From contig NZ_CP030055.1 in assembly GCF_015291645.1 (NCBI RefSeq), positions 4,464,001-4,528,000 of the forward strand: 64,000 nucleotides of DNA, read 5' to 3'. The notes under the pieces are model-generated. The model did no database searches and had not been told where the DNA came from. It was given only the letters and a program-made list of their open reading frames with translations. Position 1 is the stretch's first letter; every line of letters begins with the position of its first letter. This DNA comes from Bradyrhizobium sp. CCBAU 53340 (lineage in GTDB: Bacteria; Pseudomonadota; Alphaproteobacteria; Rhizobiales; Xanthobacteraceae). The translations under genes were made by a program, and so were the position numbers. This document shows, one piece after another, positions 41,338 through 49,634 of the stretch.

Positions 41338-42149
41338 GCAGCCCTCCGTCGCAGCAGTCGATCCATGAAACCCTTGCGCTCGGTCGGCACCTGCATGGCG
41401 ACGGTCTCGCCGCACAGCCGCTTCGCCGCATCGATATAGGCTCGCGCCGGTGCGCCTTCGGCGTTCGAGAGCGTCACCGGCGTGCCGACGTTGGAGGCCT
41501 TCAGCACGTCCTGGCTCTCCGGGATGATGCCGAGCAAGGGCGTTGCAAGGATTTCGAGGATGTCGTCGATGGTCAGCATCTCGCCGCGCGCGGCCCGCGA
41601 GGCGTCGTAGCGGGTGATGAGAATGTGCTTCTCGACGCGCTCGCCCTTCTCTGCCCGCACGGTCTTGGAATCGAGCATGCCGATGATGCGATCGGAATCG
41701 CGCACCGAGGAGACTTCGGGGTTGGTGACGATCACGGCCTCGTCGGCAAAGCGCATTGCCATGGAGGCGCCGCGCTCGATCCCGGCCGGGCTGTCGCAGA
41801 TCACCCAGTCGAAGCGGCTGCGCAAGTCGGCAATCACCGTGCCGACGCCCTCTTCCGTCAGCGCGTCCTTGTCGCGGGTTTGCGAGGCCGGCAGCAGCCA
41901 GAGATTCTCCAGCCGCTTGTCCTTGATCAGGGCCTGCGGCAGCTTTGCCACGCCCTGCACCACGTTGATGAGGTCGAACACCACGCGGCGTTCGGCGCCC
42001 ATCACGAGGTCGAGATTGCGCAGGCCGACGTCGAAATCGACGACGACGACCTTGTCGCCGCGCTGCGCCAGCGCAGCCCCCAATGCGGCGGTCGTCGTGG
42101 TCTTGCCGACGCCCCCCTTGCCTGATGTCACGACCAGTACCTTGGCCAT
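41334..42149 (-). CDS. minD: septum site-determining ATPase MinD
   Basis: The 271-residue protein is a deviant-Walker P-loop ATPase: SGKGGVGKTTTTAALGAALA at the N-terminus, VVDFDVGLRNLDLVMGAERR, DWVICDSPAGIERGA as Walker B, and a C-terminal amphipathic membrane-targeting helix (KGFMDRLLRRRAA). It cycles on the inner membrane and recruits MinC. The ATG at 42149 follows AAGGAG. It lies 19 bp after minC and overlaps minE by 4 bp. Confidence 0.96.
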   Translation of the reverse strand: MAKVLVVTSGKGGVGKTTTTAALGAALAQRGDKVVVVDFDVGLRNLDLVMGAERRVVFDLINVVQGVAKLPQALIKDKRLENLWLLPASQTRDKDALTEEGVGTVIADLRSRFDWVICDSPAGIERGASMAMRFADEAVIVTNPEVSSVRDSDRIIGMLDSKTVRAEKGERVEKHILITRYDASRAARGEMLTIDDILEILATPLLGIIPESQDVLKASNVGTPVTLSNAEGAPARAYIDAAKRLCGETVAMQVPTERKGFMDRLLRRRAA

Positions 42150-42168
42150 CTCAAATATCTCCTTCTGG

Positions 42169-42867
42169 TCAGTTCAGCGCGGTAATTCGCATGGTGTTGC
42201 CCTGCAGCCAGGCCTGGGCCGGCCGGCCGCGAAGAGCGGCGTCGATGTCGTCGGCGGTCTGATAAAACCCATCGATTGCAAGCAGTTCGGCCTCGATCTT
42301 CTGGCAATAGATGCGCGCGCTGGTGTGACCGTTCACACCAGCCATGGCGCGGCCGCGCAGCGCGCCGTAGATGTGGATGGAGCCGCCGGCGACGACCTCG
42401 GCTCCGGAGCCGACCGACCCCAGAATGGTGACGTCGCCTTCGGGGAAAATTACGGTCTGGCCGGAGCGCACGGGATTTTCGAGAAGCAGCGAGGTCGGCT
42501 TGGCCTCGGCCTTGGCCTCCGGTTTTCTCGGAGCGGTCGGCTCGATCACGCAGCTGCGGCCGCCCGAGAGCAGCGGCGGCATCATCGGCGTCAACCGGCC
42601 CTCCTCCACGCCCTCGATGCCGAGCACCCGGATATTGCGGTCCTGCAGGCTGGTGAGCAGATGGCCGATGCCGGCCTGGCTGAGATCGACCGAAGACAGG
42701 TCGATCACCACGGGCCGACCGGCAAAGAAGCCGGGCGAGCGGGCGATGGTGGCGTCGATCTCCTGGAGCCAGTCCTGGATCGGAACCGTCGGCACGAACA
42801 CGAAGGCCACATAGGAGCGCCCGCGTAGGCGCACCATCTGGCGTTGGACTTTTGCTGCAGCCTCCAT
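42169..42867 (-). CDS. minC: septum site-determining protein MinC
   Basis: The 232-residue division inhibitor has an N-terminal domain (VRLRGRSYVAFVFVPTVPIQ, DWLQEIDATIARSPGFFAGR, PVVIDLSSVDLS), a Pro/Ala/Lys linker, and the C-terminal beta-helix domain (RSGQTVIFPEGDVTILGSVG, GSIHIYGALRGRAMAG) that binds MinD. It blocks FtsZ polymerisation at the cell poles. The start at 42867 heads the operon, and a CtrA-type site lies about 55 bp upstream. Confidence 0.95.
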   Translation of the reverse strand: MEAAAKVQRQMVRLRGRSYVAFVFVPTVPIQDWLQEIDATIARSPGFFAGRPVVIDLSSVDLSQAGIGHLLTSLQDRNIRVLGIEGVEEGRLTPMMPPLLSGGRSCVIEPTAPRKPEAKAEAKPTSLLLENPVRSGQTVIFPEGDVTILGSVGSGAEVVAGGSIHIYGALRGRAMAGVNGHTSARIYCQKIEAELLAIDGFYQTADDIDAALRGRPAQAWLQGNTMRITALN

Positions 42868-42919
42868 AGCGGCCGACTCGTTCCCTGTTATTGAATGGTT
42901 AACGATGCCGTCGATATGG

Positions 42920-42934
42920 TTAATGGTCGGTTAA
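42920..42934 (-). promoter_or_regulatory. CtrA-type site TTAA-N7-TTAA upstream of minC
   Basis: TTAATGGTCGGTTAA matches the consensus CtrA box exactly (TTAA, 7 bp, TTAA) and lies 53 bp before the minC start. A further GGTTAACG half-site lies at 42896-42903, closer to minC. CtrA control of min genes has been reported in Sinorhizobium; here it is inferred. Confidence 0.6.
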
Positions 42935-42972
42935 TTTCTCCGTTGGGTTACGTGGGATGGCGCCGCCCCTGC

Positions 42973-43112
42973 GTGTCCCGGACAAGCTGCAACGCACCTG
43001 CGTTGCGGCGCAGAGCCGGAACCCAGAGGCGACACGGTACGCGCCGATCGATTGGACCCCGGCTCAGCAGCGCACCGTCGAAGAGACGCTGCGCTGCGTC
43101 CGGGGCACGAGA
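42973..43112 (+). repeat. interspersed repeat family A, copy 2
   Basis: The element begins GTGTCCCGGACAAGCTGCAA and ends GCTGCGTCCGGGGCACGAG, with inner GCGCAGAGCCGGAACCC and GGACCCCGGCTCAGCAGCGC. It has the same orientation as the copy at 1643 and the opposite orientation to the one at 47249. It lies between minC and the TRAP binding-protein stop. Confidence 0.8.
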
Positions 43113-43126
43113 GTGCAGAGCTTCGC

Positions 43127-44215
43127 TCAGCCCTTGCGCATCTTGCTGAGAAGATAGTTGTCGTAAAAATTCTCCGCGATCTGCGTGTAGAAAAGCAGCT
43201 CCTTTCGATACGCGTCGTGGCTGTCCTTGGTGCGCTTGAACAGATCGCTCTTGGCGGCGAGCTCGCTCAGATGCTCCTGGGTCGCGCTGTAGCACGCCTC
43301 CATCACGGCTTGCGGGAATGCCTTCAGCTCCGCGCCGCCGGCGATCAACCGCTTCAAGGCTGCCGGATTCACGCTGTCGTACTTCTCCAGCATCCAGGCG
43401 CCCGCAGCGGCCGCAGCCTGGTTGACGACCGCCTGGTATTGCTTCGGCAAGCTCGTCCACTTCTCGTCATTGACGACCATGTGCAGCATCGCGCCGCCTT
43501 CCCACCAGCCGGGGAAGTAGTAGTATTTTGCGACTTTCTGGAAGCCGAGCTTCTCGTCGTCATAGGGGCCGACGAACTCGACTGCGTCGATCGTGCCCTT
43601 CTCCAGCGCCGGGTAGATGTCGCCGCCCGCGATCTGCTGCGGGACGACGCCGAGCCGTGCCAGCACATGGCCGCCCATGCCGGCGATGCGGAATTTGAGG
43701 CCCTTGAGATCGTCGACGGTCTTGATCTCCTTGCGAAACCAGCCACCCATCTGGGTGCCGGAGTTGCCGCAGAGGATGGCGTGCGCCTTGAACGGTTTCA
43801 GTGCCTCGTTGGCGAGGTCGGCACCACCACCAAAGTACCACCAGGATTCCTGGTGACGATGGTTCATGCCGAATGGTGCGCCGGTGGCGTAGGCCAGCGC
43901 CGGCTCCTTGCCGATGTAGAAATAGAGCGGCGTCTGCGCCATTTCGACGGTGGCGACGCTGACGGCATCGAGCGCCTGCAGACCGGGGACGATCTCGCCG
44001 GCCGCAAAGGTCTGGATCTGGAATTTGTTGTCGGTGGCCTCGGCAACATATTTCGCAAAGGTCTGCGCGGTGCCGTAGATGGTATCGAGCGACTTCGGGA
44101 AGCTCGAGGTCAGGCGCCATTTGATCTCGGGCGCGCTCTGCGCGATCGCAGGAGCAGCCACCAGCGTCGTCGCGCCGGCGACCGCGCCACCCCTGAGGAA
44201 TGTACGGCGTTTCAT
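43127..44215 (-). CDS. TRAP transporter substrate-binding protein (DctP family)
   Basis: The 362-residue periplasmic binding protein has a twin-arginine signal (MKRRTFLRGGAVAGATTLVA, cleavage after PAIAQ). The DctP fold shows as IKWRLTSSFPKSLDTIYGTA, VEMAQTPLYFYIGKEPALAY, LCGNSGTQMGGWFRKEIKT, DLKGLKFRIAGMGGHVLARL and GTIDAVEFVGPYDDEKLGF. The GLKFR Arg normally binds the carboxylate of the ligand, so an organic acid is expected. The ATG at 44215 fits. No TRAP membrane subunits (DctQ, DctM) adjoin it, so it must use a distant permease. The nearby MarR and tannase-like genes suggest an aromatic acid. Confidence 0.9.
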   Translation of the reverse strand: MKRRTFLRGGAVAGATTLVAAPAIAQSAPEIKWRLTSSFPKSLDTIYGTAQTFAKYVAEATDNKFQIQTFAAGEIVPGLQALDAVSVATVEMAQTPLYFYIGKEPALAYATGAPFGMNHRHQESWWYFGGGADLANEALKPFKAHAILCGNSGTQMGGWFRKEIKTVDDLKGLKFRIAGMGGHVLARLGVVPQQIAGGDIYPALEKGTIDAVEFVGPYDDEKLGFQKVAKYYYFPGWWEGGAMLHMVVNDEKWTSLPKQYQAVVNQAAAAAGAWMLEKYDSVNPAALKRLIAGGAELKAFPQAVMEACYSATQEHLSELAAKSDLFKRTKDSHDAYRKELLFYTQIAENFYDNYLLSKMRKG

Positions 44216-44367
44216 GATCAGGTCTCTCCCTTGAGTCAGGCTTGAATTGGATGGCGTAAGCCACGGTCTTCGCGGACCGTTTGCCCGTTCCGGTCATGCA
44301 GTTCAAGTCATGCTAAAGGAGGGGCGATCTGCCAAATCAGACAGCCGCGGCATGGCGCCGCGTGGGC

Positions 44368-44925
44368 TCAGGCGTCCTCGACAAAGCTCGACAGCGCCTG
44401 CCGCAATTCCCTGTAGGCTCGCGGACCGATCTTGGCCGCGAGCGCCTTGTCGCTTGCAGCGGCCGCCGGCCTCAGCCGGCTCAGCAGCGCTACGCCGGCC
44501 TCCGTCAGGTAAAGCACGTAGTAGCGGCGGTTGATCGCCGATGCCGTGCGCCGCACCAGGCCACGGCCTTCGAGATGGTCCACCAGCCGGCCGAGCCCGG
44601 CCCGCTCGATCGACAGCAATTGCGCGACCGCGAGCTGATTGACGCCGGGATTGGCGTCGATCACGCACAGCACGGAAAATTGGGCCGGACTGATCTCGAA
44701 AGCCGCAAGCTGCCGGCTGAACTCCCTGAAGATCCAGAGCTGCGCCCGGCGGATGGAGTAACCGAGCAACTGCGACAGATCTCCCAGCGCAAGCGGCTTC
44801 GCTCGAACCGGCTTTGCACCAGGCGCGGCGCGCGGCGCCGATCGCGACGGCTTTGTCGCACCCACTGAACGCTGCGGTCGCTGGGCGGCACCCCGCTTCC
44901 TCGCCCGTGCCTTCGCTGGCTGCAT
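44368..44925 (-). CDS. MarR family transcriptional regulator with basic N-terminal extension
   Basis: The 185-residue protein has about 45 residues of Lys/Arg/Ala/Pro-rich N-terminus before the MarR winged helix: LGDLSQLLGYSIRRAQLWIF, ISPAQFSVLCVIDANPGVNQ, AVAQLLSIERAGLGRLVDHL, EGRGLVRRTASAINRRYYVL. The ATG at 44925 (MQPAKARARKRG) is used, but the true start may be internal. It lies upstream of the TRAP binding-protein gene on the same strand and divergent from the tannase-like gene, so it may control both. The ligand is unknown, probably a phenolic acid. Confidence 0.83.
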   Translation of the reverse strand: MQPAKARARKRGAAQRPQRSVGATKPSRSAPRAAPGAKPVRAKPLALGDLSQLLGYSIRRAQLWIFREFSRQLAAFEISPAQFSVLCVIDANPGVNQLAVAQLLSIERAGLGRLVDHLEGRGLVRRTASAINRRYYVLYLTEAGVALLSRLRPAAAASDKALAAKIGPRAYRELRQALSSFVEDA

Positions 44926-45391
44926 CTACCTGCATCTTTCATAGAGCCGGTGCTTCAGGCGCATCCGGCTGTGGCTGGAGGATTCGGACAGCGAGTCTAA
45001 TGCAACACCGTCTGATCGAGAAGCCGGACGGACACCGGCCTCGCGCGCACAGCTTCTACGACAGGTTGCACGGCAATATCGCGTGATGCGTCATGTTGAC
45101 ACGGCAACATGGCTCCCTTAAGGATCGTGAAAGCCCGCCGTGCCACGAGCGGGTTCAAGGGGAGCGAACGTCCGTGCCGTCATCTGGGGTGGGCACCGAT
45201 CCGCATGCCACAGCGCATCGCGGCGAAACGGTCTTGCGCGCGAGCGCAACTGCGTCGTGGCGCATCGCCAGCGCGCGCATGTCTCCCAACAACGATTTCA
45301 GAGACGTTTCCGATCACGCGACGCATCGCCGACGTCGGCGCGTCACGGCGCTTTCGTTCAATCATCGACGACGAAACTGGGAGGGCATGAC
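44926..45391. other. 466 bp intergenic region between marR and tannase genes
   Basis: This divergent promoter region must hold both start sites. Several short frames exist on both strands but have no ribosome site or family-like sequence; the one ending at 45390 just before the tannase start is the longest. I see no clear operator palindrome. Confidence 0.4.
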
Positions 45392-47236
45392 ATGAAACGA
45401 CTTTTTCTCGCCTCGACGATCATCGCCACGTGGGCGTCGTTCGGTCCACAGGCCACCGCGCACGGACTGCCGCCGAGCGGCGTCGCCCCGCGCGCGTCCT
45501 GCACGGCCCTCACCGGACTCACGCTGCCGAACACCCAGATCCTGACCGCGACGCAGAAGCCGGGCTATTGCAACGTGGTCGGCATCATCAACAAGCGCGT
45601 CTCGACCCAGGATCCAGATCATTTCACCTACGGCATCGGTTTCGCGCTCAACCTGCCCAACACCTGGCATGGCCGCTTCGAGATGATGGGCGGCGGAGGC
45701 ACCGACGGCAGCCTCAATGCCGACCCGCAAGGCGCAGCCGGCGTCGAGGTCGGCCAGGGCTGGGCCGTCGCAGCCGATGACGGCGGCCATGAGGACAATC
45801 CGGCCAATGTGGTGGGCGGCTATCAGGATGACGATGTCAATGCCGGCGGCTCCGCGCATTTCGCCATCGATGCGCAAGCGCGGCGCGAGTACGGCTATCT
45901 TGGCATCGAGAAGACTGCGACGACCGCCAAGCAGATCATTTCCTATTTCTACGGTCTCGACATCGTCTATTCCTACATCATGGGCTGCTCGAACGGCGGC
46001 CGCGATGCAATGGTGGCGTCACAGCGCTCGCCCTGGCTGTTCGACGGCGTGATCTCGCAAAACCCTGGCTTCAACCTGCCGCAGGCGGCCCTTGCCGAAG
46101 CCTGGAACGAGCAGGTGCTCGGTACGCTCGCGACCAGCAAGGACATCAATGGACAGCCCTTCATCCCTGACACGTTCCCCCAGCAGGATCTTCAGGTGGC
46201 ATCGGCCGCGATCCTGAGCGCCTGCGACGCGCTCGACGGCCTCGTCGATGGCATCATCGACAACTATCACGCCTGCACGGTCAAGAAGGTCTATCCGGCG
46301 CTCGCCAGTTACACCTGCGGCACCGGCTCGCACGGCAGCACGCCGCATGGCGGCACCTGTCTCACCAGCGCACAAGTGGATGCGCTGAAAAAGATCTACG
46401 CCGGCCCGGTCAACTCAAGCGGCGATCGGCTCTATTCGAACTGGTTCTGGGACGCCGGCATCTGGACGCCGCCGACTGCACCCGGCGCCGGCTGGCAATT
46501 GTGGAACGTCGTCACCGCACCGGTGCCCGGCGTCAATACAGCGATCAACCTGACGCTCGGCGCCGGCGCGATCCCGATGATCTTCCAGACACCGCCGGTT
46601 GTTACCCCCGTCAACGGACCGACCGGCCAGGAAGCGTTCGTGTTCAAGTTCAATTTCGACACCGACGCGCCGAAGATCTTCACCAAGACAGCGGCCTATC
46701 CCGAAAGCTCGATGGACTTCATGGCGGCGGTGGCAACCGATTTGCGTCCGTTCCGGGCGCGCGGCGGCAAGCTGATCATCTCATCCTCGGTCAATGACGG
46801 CATCTTCTCCGGCGCATCGATCGCACGTTGGTACCGCAAGATGAACCGGCACATGGACAATCACGCGACCGATTTCGCGCGGCTGTTCATGGTGCCCAAC
46901 ATGGCCCATTGCGGCGGCGGCGCGGCCACCTCAAGCTTCGCGACGAACGAGCTCAAGGCGATCACCGACTGGGTCGAAAACGGCATCGCTCCGGAACGCA
47001 TCATCGCGGCCAACACCAACACCGTCTCGCCCTACCCGGCCGGCGGCCTGTTCGATCCGCGCGTTGCCCAGAACTTCCCGACCGGCGGCACGCGGCCGCT
47101 CTGCGTCTATCCCAAGATCGCATCGTACAAGGGCAGCGGCCTGACCAGTGATGCGGCCAACTTTGCGTGCGTCGATCCCGGCTTCGGCCAAGGCGGCGAT
47201 CACAACTTCCACGACGATGATGACGGGCAACACTAA
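45392..47236 (+). CDS. tannase/feruloyl esterase family alpha/beta hydrolase
   Basis: The 614-residue exported protein has a signal peptide (MKRLFLASTIIATWASFGPQ). The tannase-family core shows GFALNLPNTWHGRFEMMGGG, GWAVAADDGGHEDN, the nucleophile motif IMGCSNGGRDAMVASQRSPW with Ser in CSNGG, FDGVISQNPGFNLPQAALAE, DALDGLVDGIIDNYHAC for the calcium/Cys region, and a late MVPNMAHCGGGAA with the catalytic His. Such enzymes split galloyl, feruloyl or similar aromatic esters. It ends in a His/Asp-rich tail (HNFHDDDDGQH). GGGAGGG precedes the ATG at 45392. It forms a group with the divergent MarR and the TRAP binding protein. Confidence 0.87.
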   Translation: MKRLFLASTIIATWASFGPQATAHGLPPSGVAPRASCTALTGLTLPNTQILTATQKPGYCNVVGIINKRVSTQDPDHFTYGIGFALNLPNTWHGRFEMMGGGGTDGSLNADPQGAAGVEVGQGWAVAADDGGHEDNPANVVGGYQDDDVNAGGSAHFAIDAQARREYGYLGIEKTATTAKQIISYFYGLDIVYSYIMGCSNGGRDAMVASQRSPWLFDGVISQNPGFNLPQAALAEAWNEQVLGTLATSKDINGQPFIPDTFPQQDLQVASAAILSACDALDGLVDGIIDNYHACTVKKVYPALASYTCGTGSHGSTPHGGTCLTSAQVDALKKIYAGPVNSSGDRLYSNWFWDAGIWTPPTAPGAGWQLWNVVTAPVPGVNTAINLTLGAGAIPMIFQTPPVVTPVNGPTGQEAFVFKFNFDTDAPKIFTKTAAYPESSMDFMAAVATDLRPFRARGGKLIISSSVNDGIFSGASIARWYRKMNRHMDNHATDFARLFMVPNMAHCGGGAATSSFATNELKAITDWVENGIAPERIIAANTNTVSPYPAGGLFDPRVAQNFPTGGTRPLCVYPKIASYKGSGLTSDAANFACVDPGFGQGGDHNFHDDDDGQH

Positions 47237-47248
47237 GCAGCCGCTCTC

Positions 47249-47383
47249 GTGCCCCCGGACGCAGCGCAGCGCTTCTTCAGCGTTGCGCTGCTGAGCCGGG
47301 GCCCATGCCTCCACCGCTCGTGTAATTTCCTGGTCCCGGCTCTGCGCAGCAGCGTTGCACGCCGCAGCACGTCCGGGACACGA
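47249..47383 (-). repeat. interspersed repeat family A, copy 3 (inverted)
   Basis: Its reverse complement reads CGTGTCCCGGACGTGCTGCG ... GCAACGCTGCTGCGCAGAGC ... ending CTGCGTCCGGGGGCAC, matching copies 1 and 2. It lies just past the tannase stop and in opposite orientation to copy 2 at 42973. Confidence 0.8.
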
Positions 47384-47395
47384 GCTTCCCTCGCC

Positions 47396-47614
47396 TCACC
47401 CGGCCTTGTCGTACAGGCCTGCAACGAAGTCGCTGAACGTCGGCGCAAGCGGCAGAATGTAGCCCCATCTGTCGGACATCGCCTCGGCAAGCGTCCACGG
47501 CTTGTCGTACTCGGCAACCTCGTGATCGATGCACCAGATCTGGCCGAAATGCGCCTTGTCGATCGTCATGCAGATCGGATTGCCGCCGTGATCGTTCGAG
47601 GAGAGAACGTTTGG
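47396..47614 (-). pseudogene. C-terminal remnant of a SMI1/KNR4 (SUKH) family protein
   Basis: The frame after the DUF982 stop codon stays open for 72 codons and reads PNVLSSNDHGGNPICMTIDK, then FGQIWCIDHEVAEYDKPWTL, then WGYILPLAPTFSDFVAGLYD. This is the C-terminal half of a SUKH-type domain, whose GNP(I/L)C, WDHE-like and SFxxFL positions are visible. The N-terminal half is missing, and the only ATG lies 16 codons in. It is in the same frame as DUF982, so an amber-interrupted fusion is formally possible. Confidence 0.55.
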
Positions 47615-47872
47615 CTAAAGCAGCTTCGCGCTCACGAACAGCGCACGCACTGCGTTGGTGGCTTGGACCGCGAGCATGGCATTGCCGGCGGCCCCCTCCA
47701 GCGCATGGACCGCTTCGTCATGCAGCGAGCGGAATTCCATCCATTCGACCGATTTGAAGTTGGTGAGGAACTGATAGGCCTGGCCGACAGTCGCGATCGC
47801 CAACGTGTCACCGTTCAGCTTGATCTTGAACGTCGTACGCAGCGGGGTCTCGGAGCTTGCTGGATCACTCAT
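47615..47872 (-). CDS. DUF982 family protein
   Basis: The 85-residue protein matches DUF982: FKIKLNGDTLAIATVGQAYQ, FLTNFKSVEWMEFRSLHDEA, then a helix with GNAMLAVQATNAVRALFVSA. It is a small soluble cytoplasmic protein of unknown function, common in rhizobia. The ATG at 47872 is used. It lies 78 bp downstream of the DUF2778 gene on the same strand, and a SUKH-like tail follows its stop in frame. Confidence 0.75.
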   Translation of the reverse strand: MSDPASSETPLRTTFKIKLNGDTLAIATVGQAYQFLTNFKSVEWMEFRSLHDEAVHALEGAAGNAMLAVQATNAVRALFVSAKLL

Positions 47873-47950
47873 GGGCTGCTTCTGGACGACAACGGCTTAA
47901 CGAAGGGAAAACGGCAGCCCCGCCGCAGCAGGTAGAGTTCGGGTCCAATA

Positions 47951-48973
47951 TCAGGAATCGGTGCTGCCGCGCTGCGAGGCGGTCGTCGCACCGCGCAGGC
48001 TCGGGACCACGACCAGGCGATTGAACTCGCCATTGTCGTAAGCCTTGAGGAAGCGATCATAGTCCTTGATCGAGACGCAGCCGTTGGAATCGCCGCGCGG
48101 CCCGAGCATGTAGGTATGGGTGAGCAGGCCGACGCGGCCGAGCGCGCTGGTGCCGTCAGTCGGCGTCATGCGCAGCGCGCGAACGCCGTGGAACAGTTTT
48201 TCCCGCGGCTTGAGATCGTAGGTCGCCGGCGGAGTCGCGCCCACCATGCGCTGGTCGACATGGTCAGGATCGTCCATCAGCGCGCCCATGCCCGAATGGG
48301 CTTCGATCGCGACGCCGCTCGGCAGGTAAAGCGCCTTGGCCTTGATGTCATAGACCGCCGTCTTCGAATCGTAGCCGAGCGCGGCGAGATCCGGCGCCCT
48401 GCCGAGCAGGCCGTCGCCGGGGGTCAGCGAAGCGAGCCTGATCTTGTCAGTGAATTTTTCGAAGAAGTTGCGGTTGTCGACTCGGGGATTGGCGTCGGCA
48501 TAGGCCTGGCTCGAGGCGATCTGCGCGGAGAAGTCTGCCTGGACCGGTCGCGAGCGCGGCATCGGAACGGCATCGGCGCGCTGTGCTGGCTTCGGTGTCT
48601 CTTCGGTCGCGGGCTGGTCGTTGTCGGCCAAGGTCGAACGCCAGTCGTCAGCCTGGAGCTTTTGGGCGAGCATCGCCTTGGCATCGCGAAGCTTGAGCTG
48701 GACCGCATCCAGAGCGGAGCGTTCCATCGTCCGCAGGCCGAGGTCGCGAGTCGGCGGGTTAACCGACAGCGAGGCGAAACGGTCTTCGAACGACGGTGCA
48801 TTGGCCGGCGGCAGTGCGGCGGTGACCAGCGGTGTCGAGTCGCCGATGTCAGCGACCCACGCAGCGGCGCCCAGCGCCAGCGCGATGGCAGCCATAGACA
48901 GCAGTATTCTCTCGGCTCGCCCAACACGGCGGCGCGACAACAGCCTCTCGGCGCGTGCGCGGTCGGAAACCAT
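47951..48973 (-). CDS. DUF2778 (Tlde1-like) membrane-anchored L,D-transpeptidase-fold protein
   Basis: The 340-residue protein has a basic cytoplasmic N-terminus (MVSDRARAERLLSRRRVGRA), one membrane helix (LLSMAAIALALGAAAWVADI) and a long periplasmic linker. The C-terminal DUF2778 domain (about 190-335) has TAVYDIKAKALYLPSGVAIE, AHSGMGALMDDPDHVDQRMV, GVRALRMTPTDG, and THTYMLGPRGDSNGCVSIKD with the catalytic-type Cys. DUF2778 is the fold of the Tlde1 peptidoglycan-attacking effectors of Salmonella, but many rhizobial copies are chromosomal and anchored like this one. The ATG at 48973 is preferred over a GTG at 49012. It is divergent from the DUF1810 gene. Confidence 0.78.
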   Translation of the reverse strand: MVSDRARAERLLSRRRVGRAERILLSMAAIALALGAAAWVADIGDSTPLVTAALPPANAPSFEDRFASLSVNPPTRDLGLRTMERSALDAVQLKLRDAKAMLAQKLQADDWRSTLADNDQPATEETPKPAQRADAVPMPRSRPVQADFSAQIASSQAYADANPRVDNRNFFEKFTDKIRLASLTPGDGLLGRAPDLAALGYDSKTAVYDIKAKALYLPSGVAIEAHSGMGALMDDPDHVDQRMVGATPPATYDLKPREKLFHGVRALRMTPTDGTSALGRVGLLTHTYMLGPRGDSNGCVSIKDYDRFLKAYDNGEFNRLVVVPSLRGATTASQRGSTDS

Positions 48974-49093
48974 CAGATCCCCAAAACGACCCCCGGGGGA
49001 CCCAACCCCCACCCGGAGACTCTATACCAGCTACCACATTGGGAGCCAAAAGTTAGGCATAATCGCGGCCGGCAAGTCCTCCGGAGGTATCCA

Positions 49094-49534
49094 ATGACCG
49101 ATCCTTTCGATCTAGAGCGCTTCCTGAGAGCCCAAGAGCCGGTTTTTCACGCCGTCCAGGGAGAATTGACCGAGGGACGGAAGCAAAGCCACTGGATGTG
49201 GTTCGTCTTTCCCCAAATCGCCGGACTCGGCTTCAGCGCCATGTCGCAGCGTTACGCCATCGGCTCGCGGGCGGAGGCCAAGGCCTATCTCGCCCATCCC
49301 GTCCTCGGCCCGCGCCTGGTCGAATGCACCCGCCTCGTCCTCGCAGTGCAGGGGCGAACCATCCATGCGATCCTCGGCGCGCCTGACGATGCCAAATTCC
49401 GCTCGTCGATGACGCTGTTCGGCGCCGTGTCCGACGAACCCGTTTTCGACGAAGCGCTGGCCCGGTATTTCGCCGGCGAGCCCGATGGCGCGACGCTGCA
49501 GATTCTCGCGTCCCTCGATCAAGCGGCCGGGTGA
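49094..49534 (+). CDS. DUF1810 family protein
   Basis: The 146-residue protein matches DUF1810: FDLERFLRAQEPVFHAVQGE, then GRKQSHWMWFVFPQIAGLGF, YAIGSRAEAKAYLAHPVLGP, and FRSSMTLFGAVSDEPVFDEA. It is small and cytoplasmic with a calpastatin-like annotation in some databases; the function is unknown. The ATG at 49094 follows GGAGG at 49083-49087, so the longer frame upstream is rejected. Confidence 0.88.
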   Translation: MTDPFDLERFLRAQEPVFHAVQGELTEGRKQSHWMWFVFPQIAGLGFSAMSQRYAIGSRAEAKAYLAHPVLGPRLVECTRLVLAVQGRTIHAILGAPDDAKFRSSMTLFGAVSDEPVFDEALARYFAGEPDGATLQILASLDQAAG

Positions 49535-49634
49535 CTGCGGGCACCGGCGACAGTCAGCGTAAACCCGCGATTAAGAGGCTCCCCCTATTTTTCGGAGAAA
49601 TATCTTTCTCCTCGCGTCAATCGCCGGACAGATC

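Noticed and set aside
45109..45390. 93-codon frame ending one base before the tannase start
   Set aside because: Arg/Ala/Ser-rich translation without family similarity and no ribosome site; probably leader sequence.
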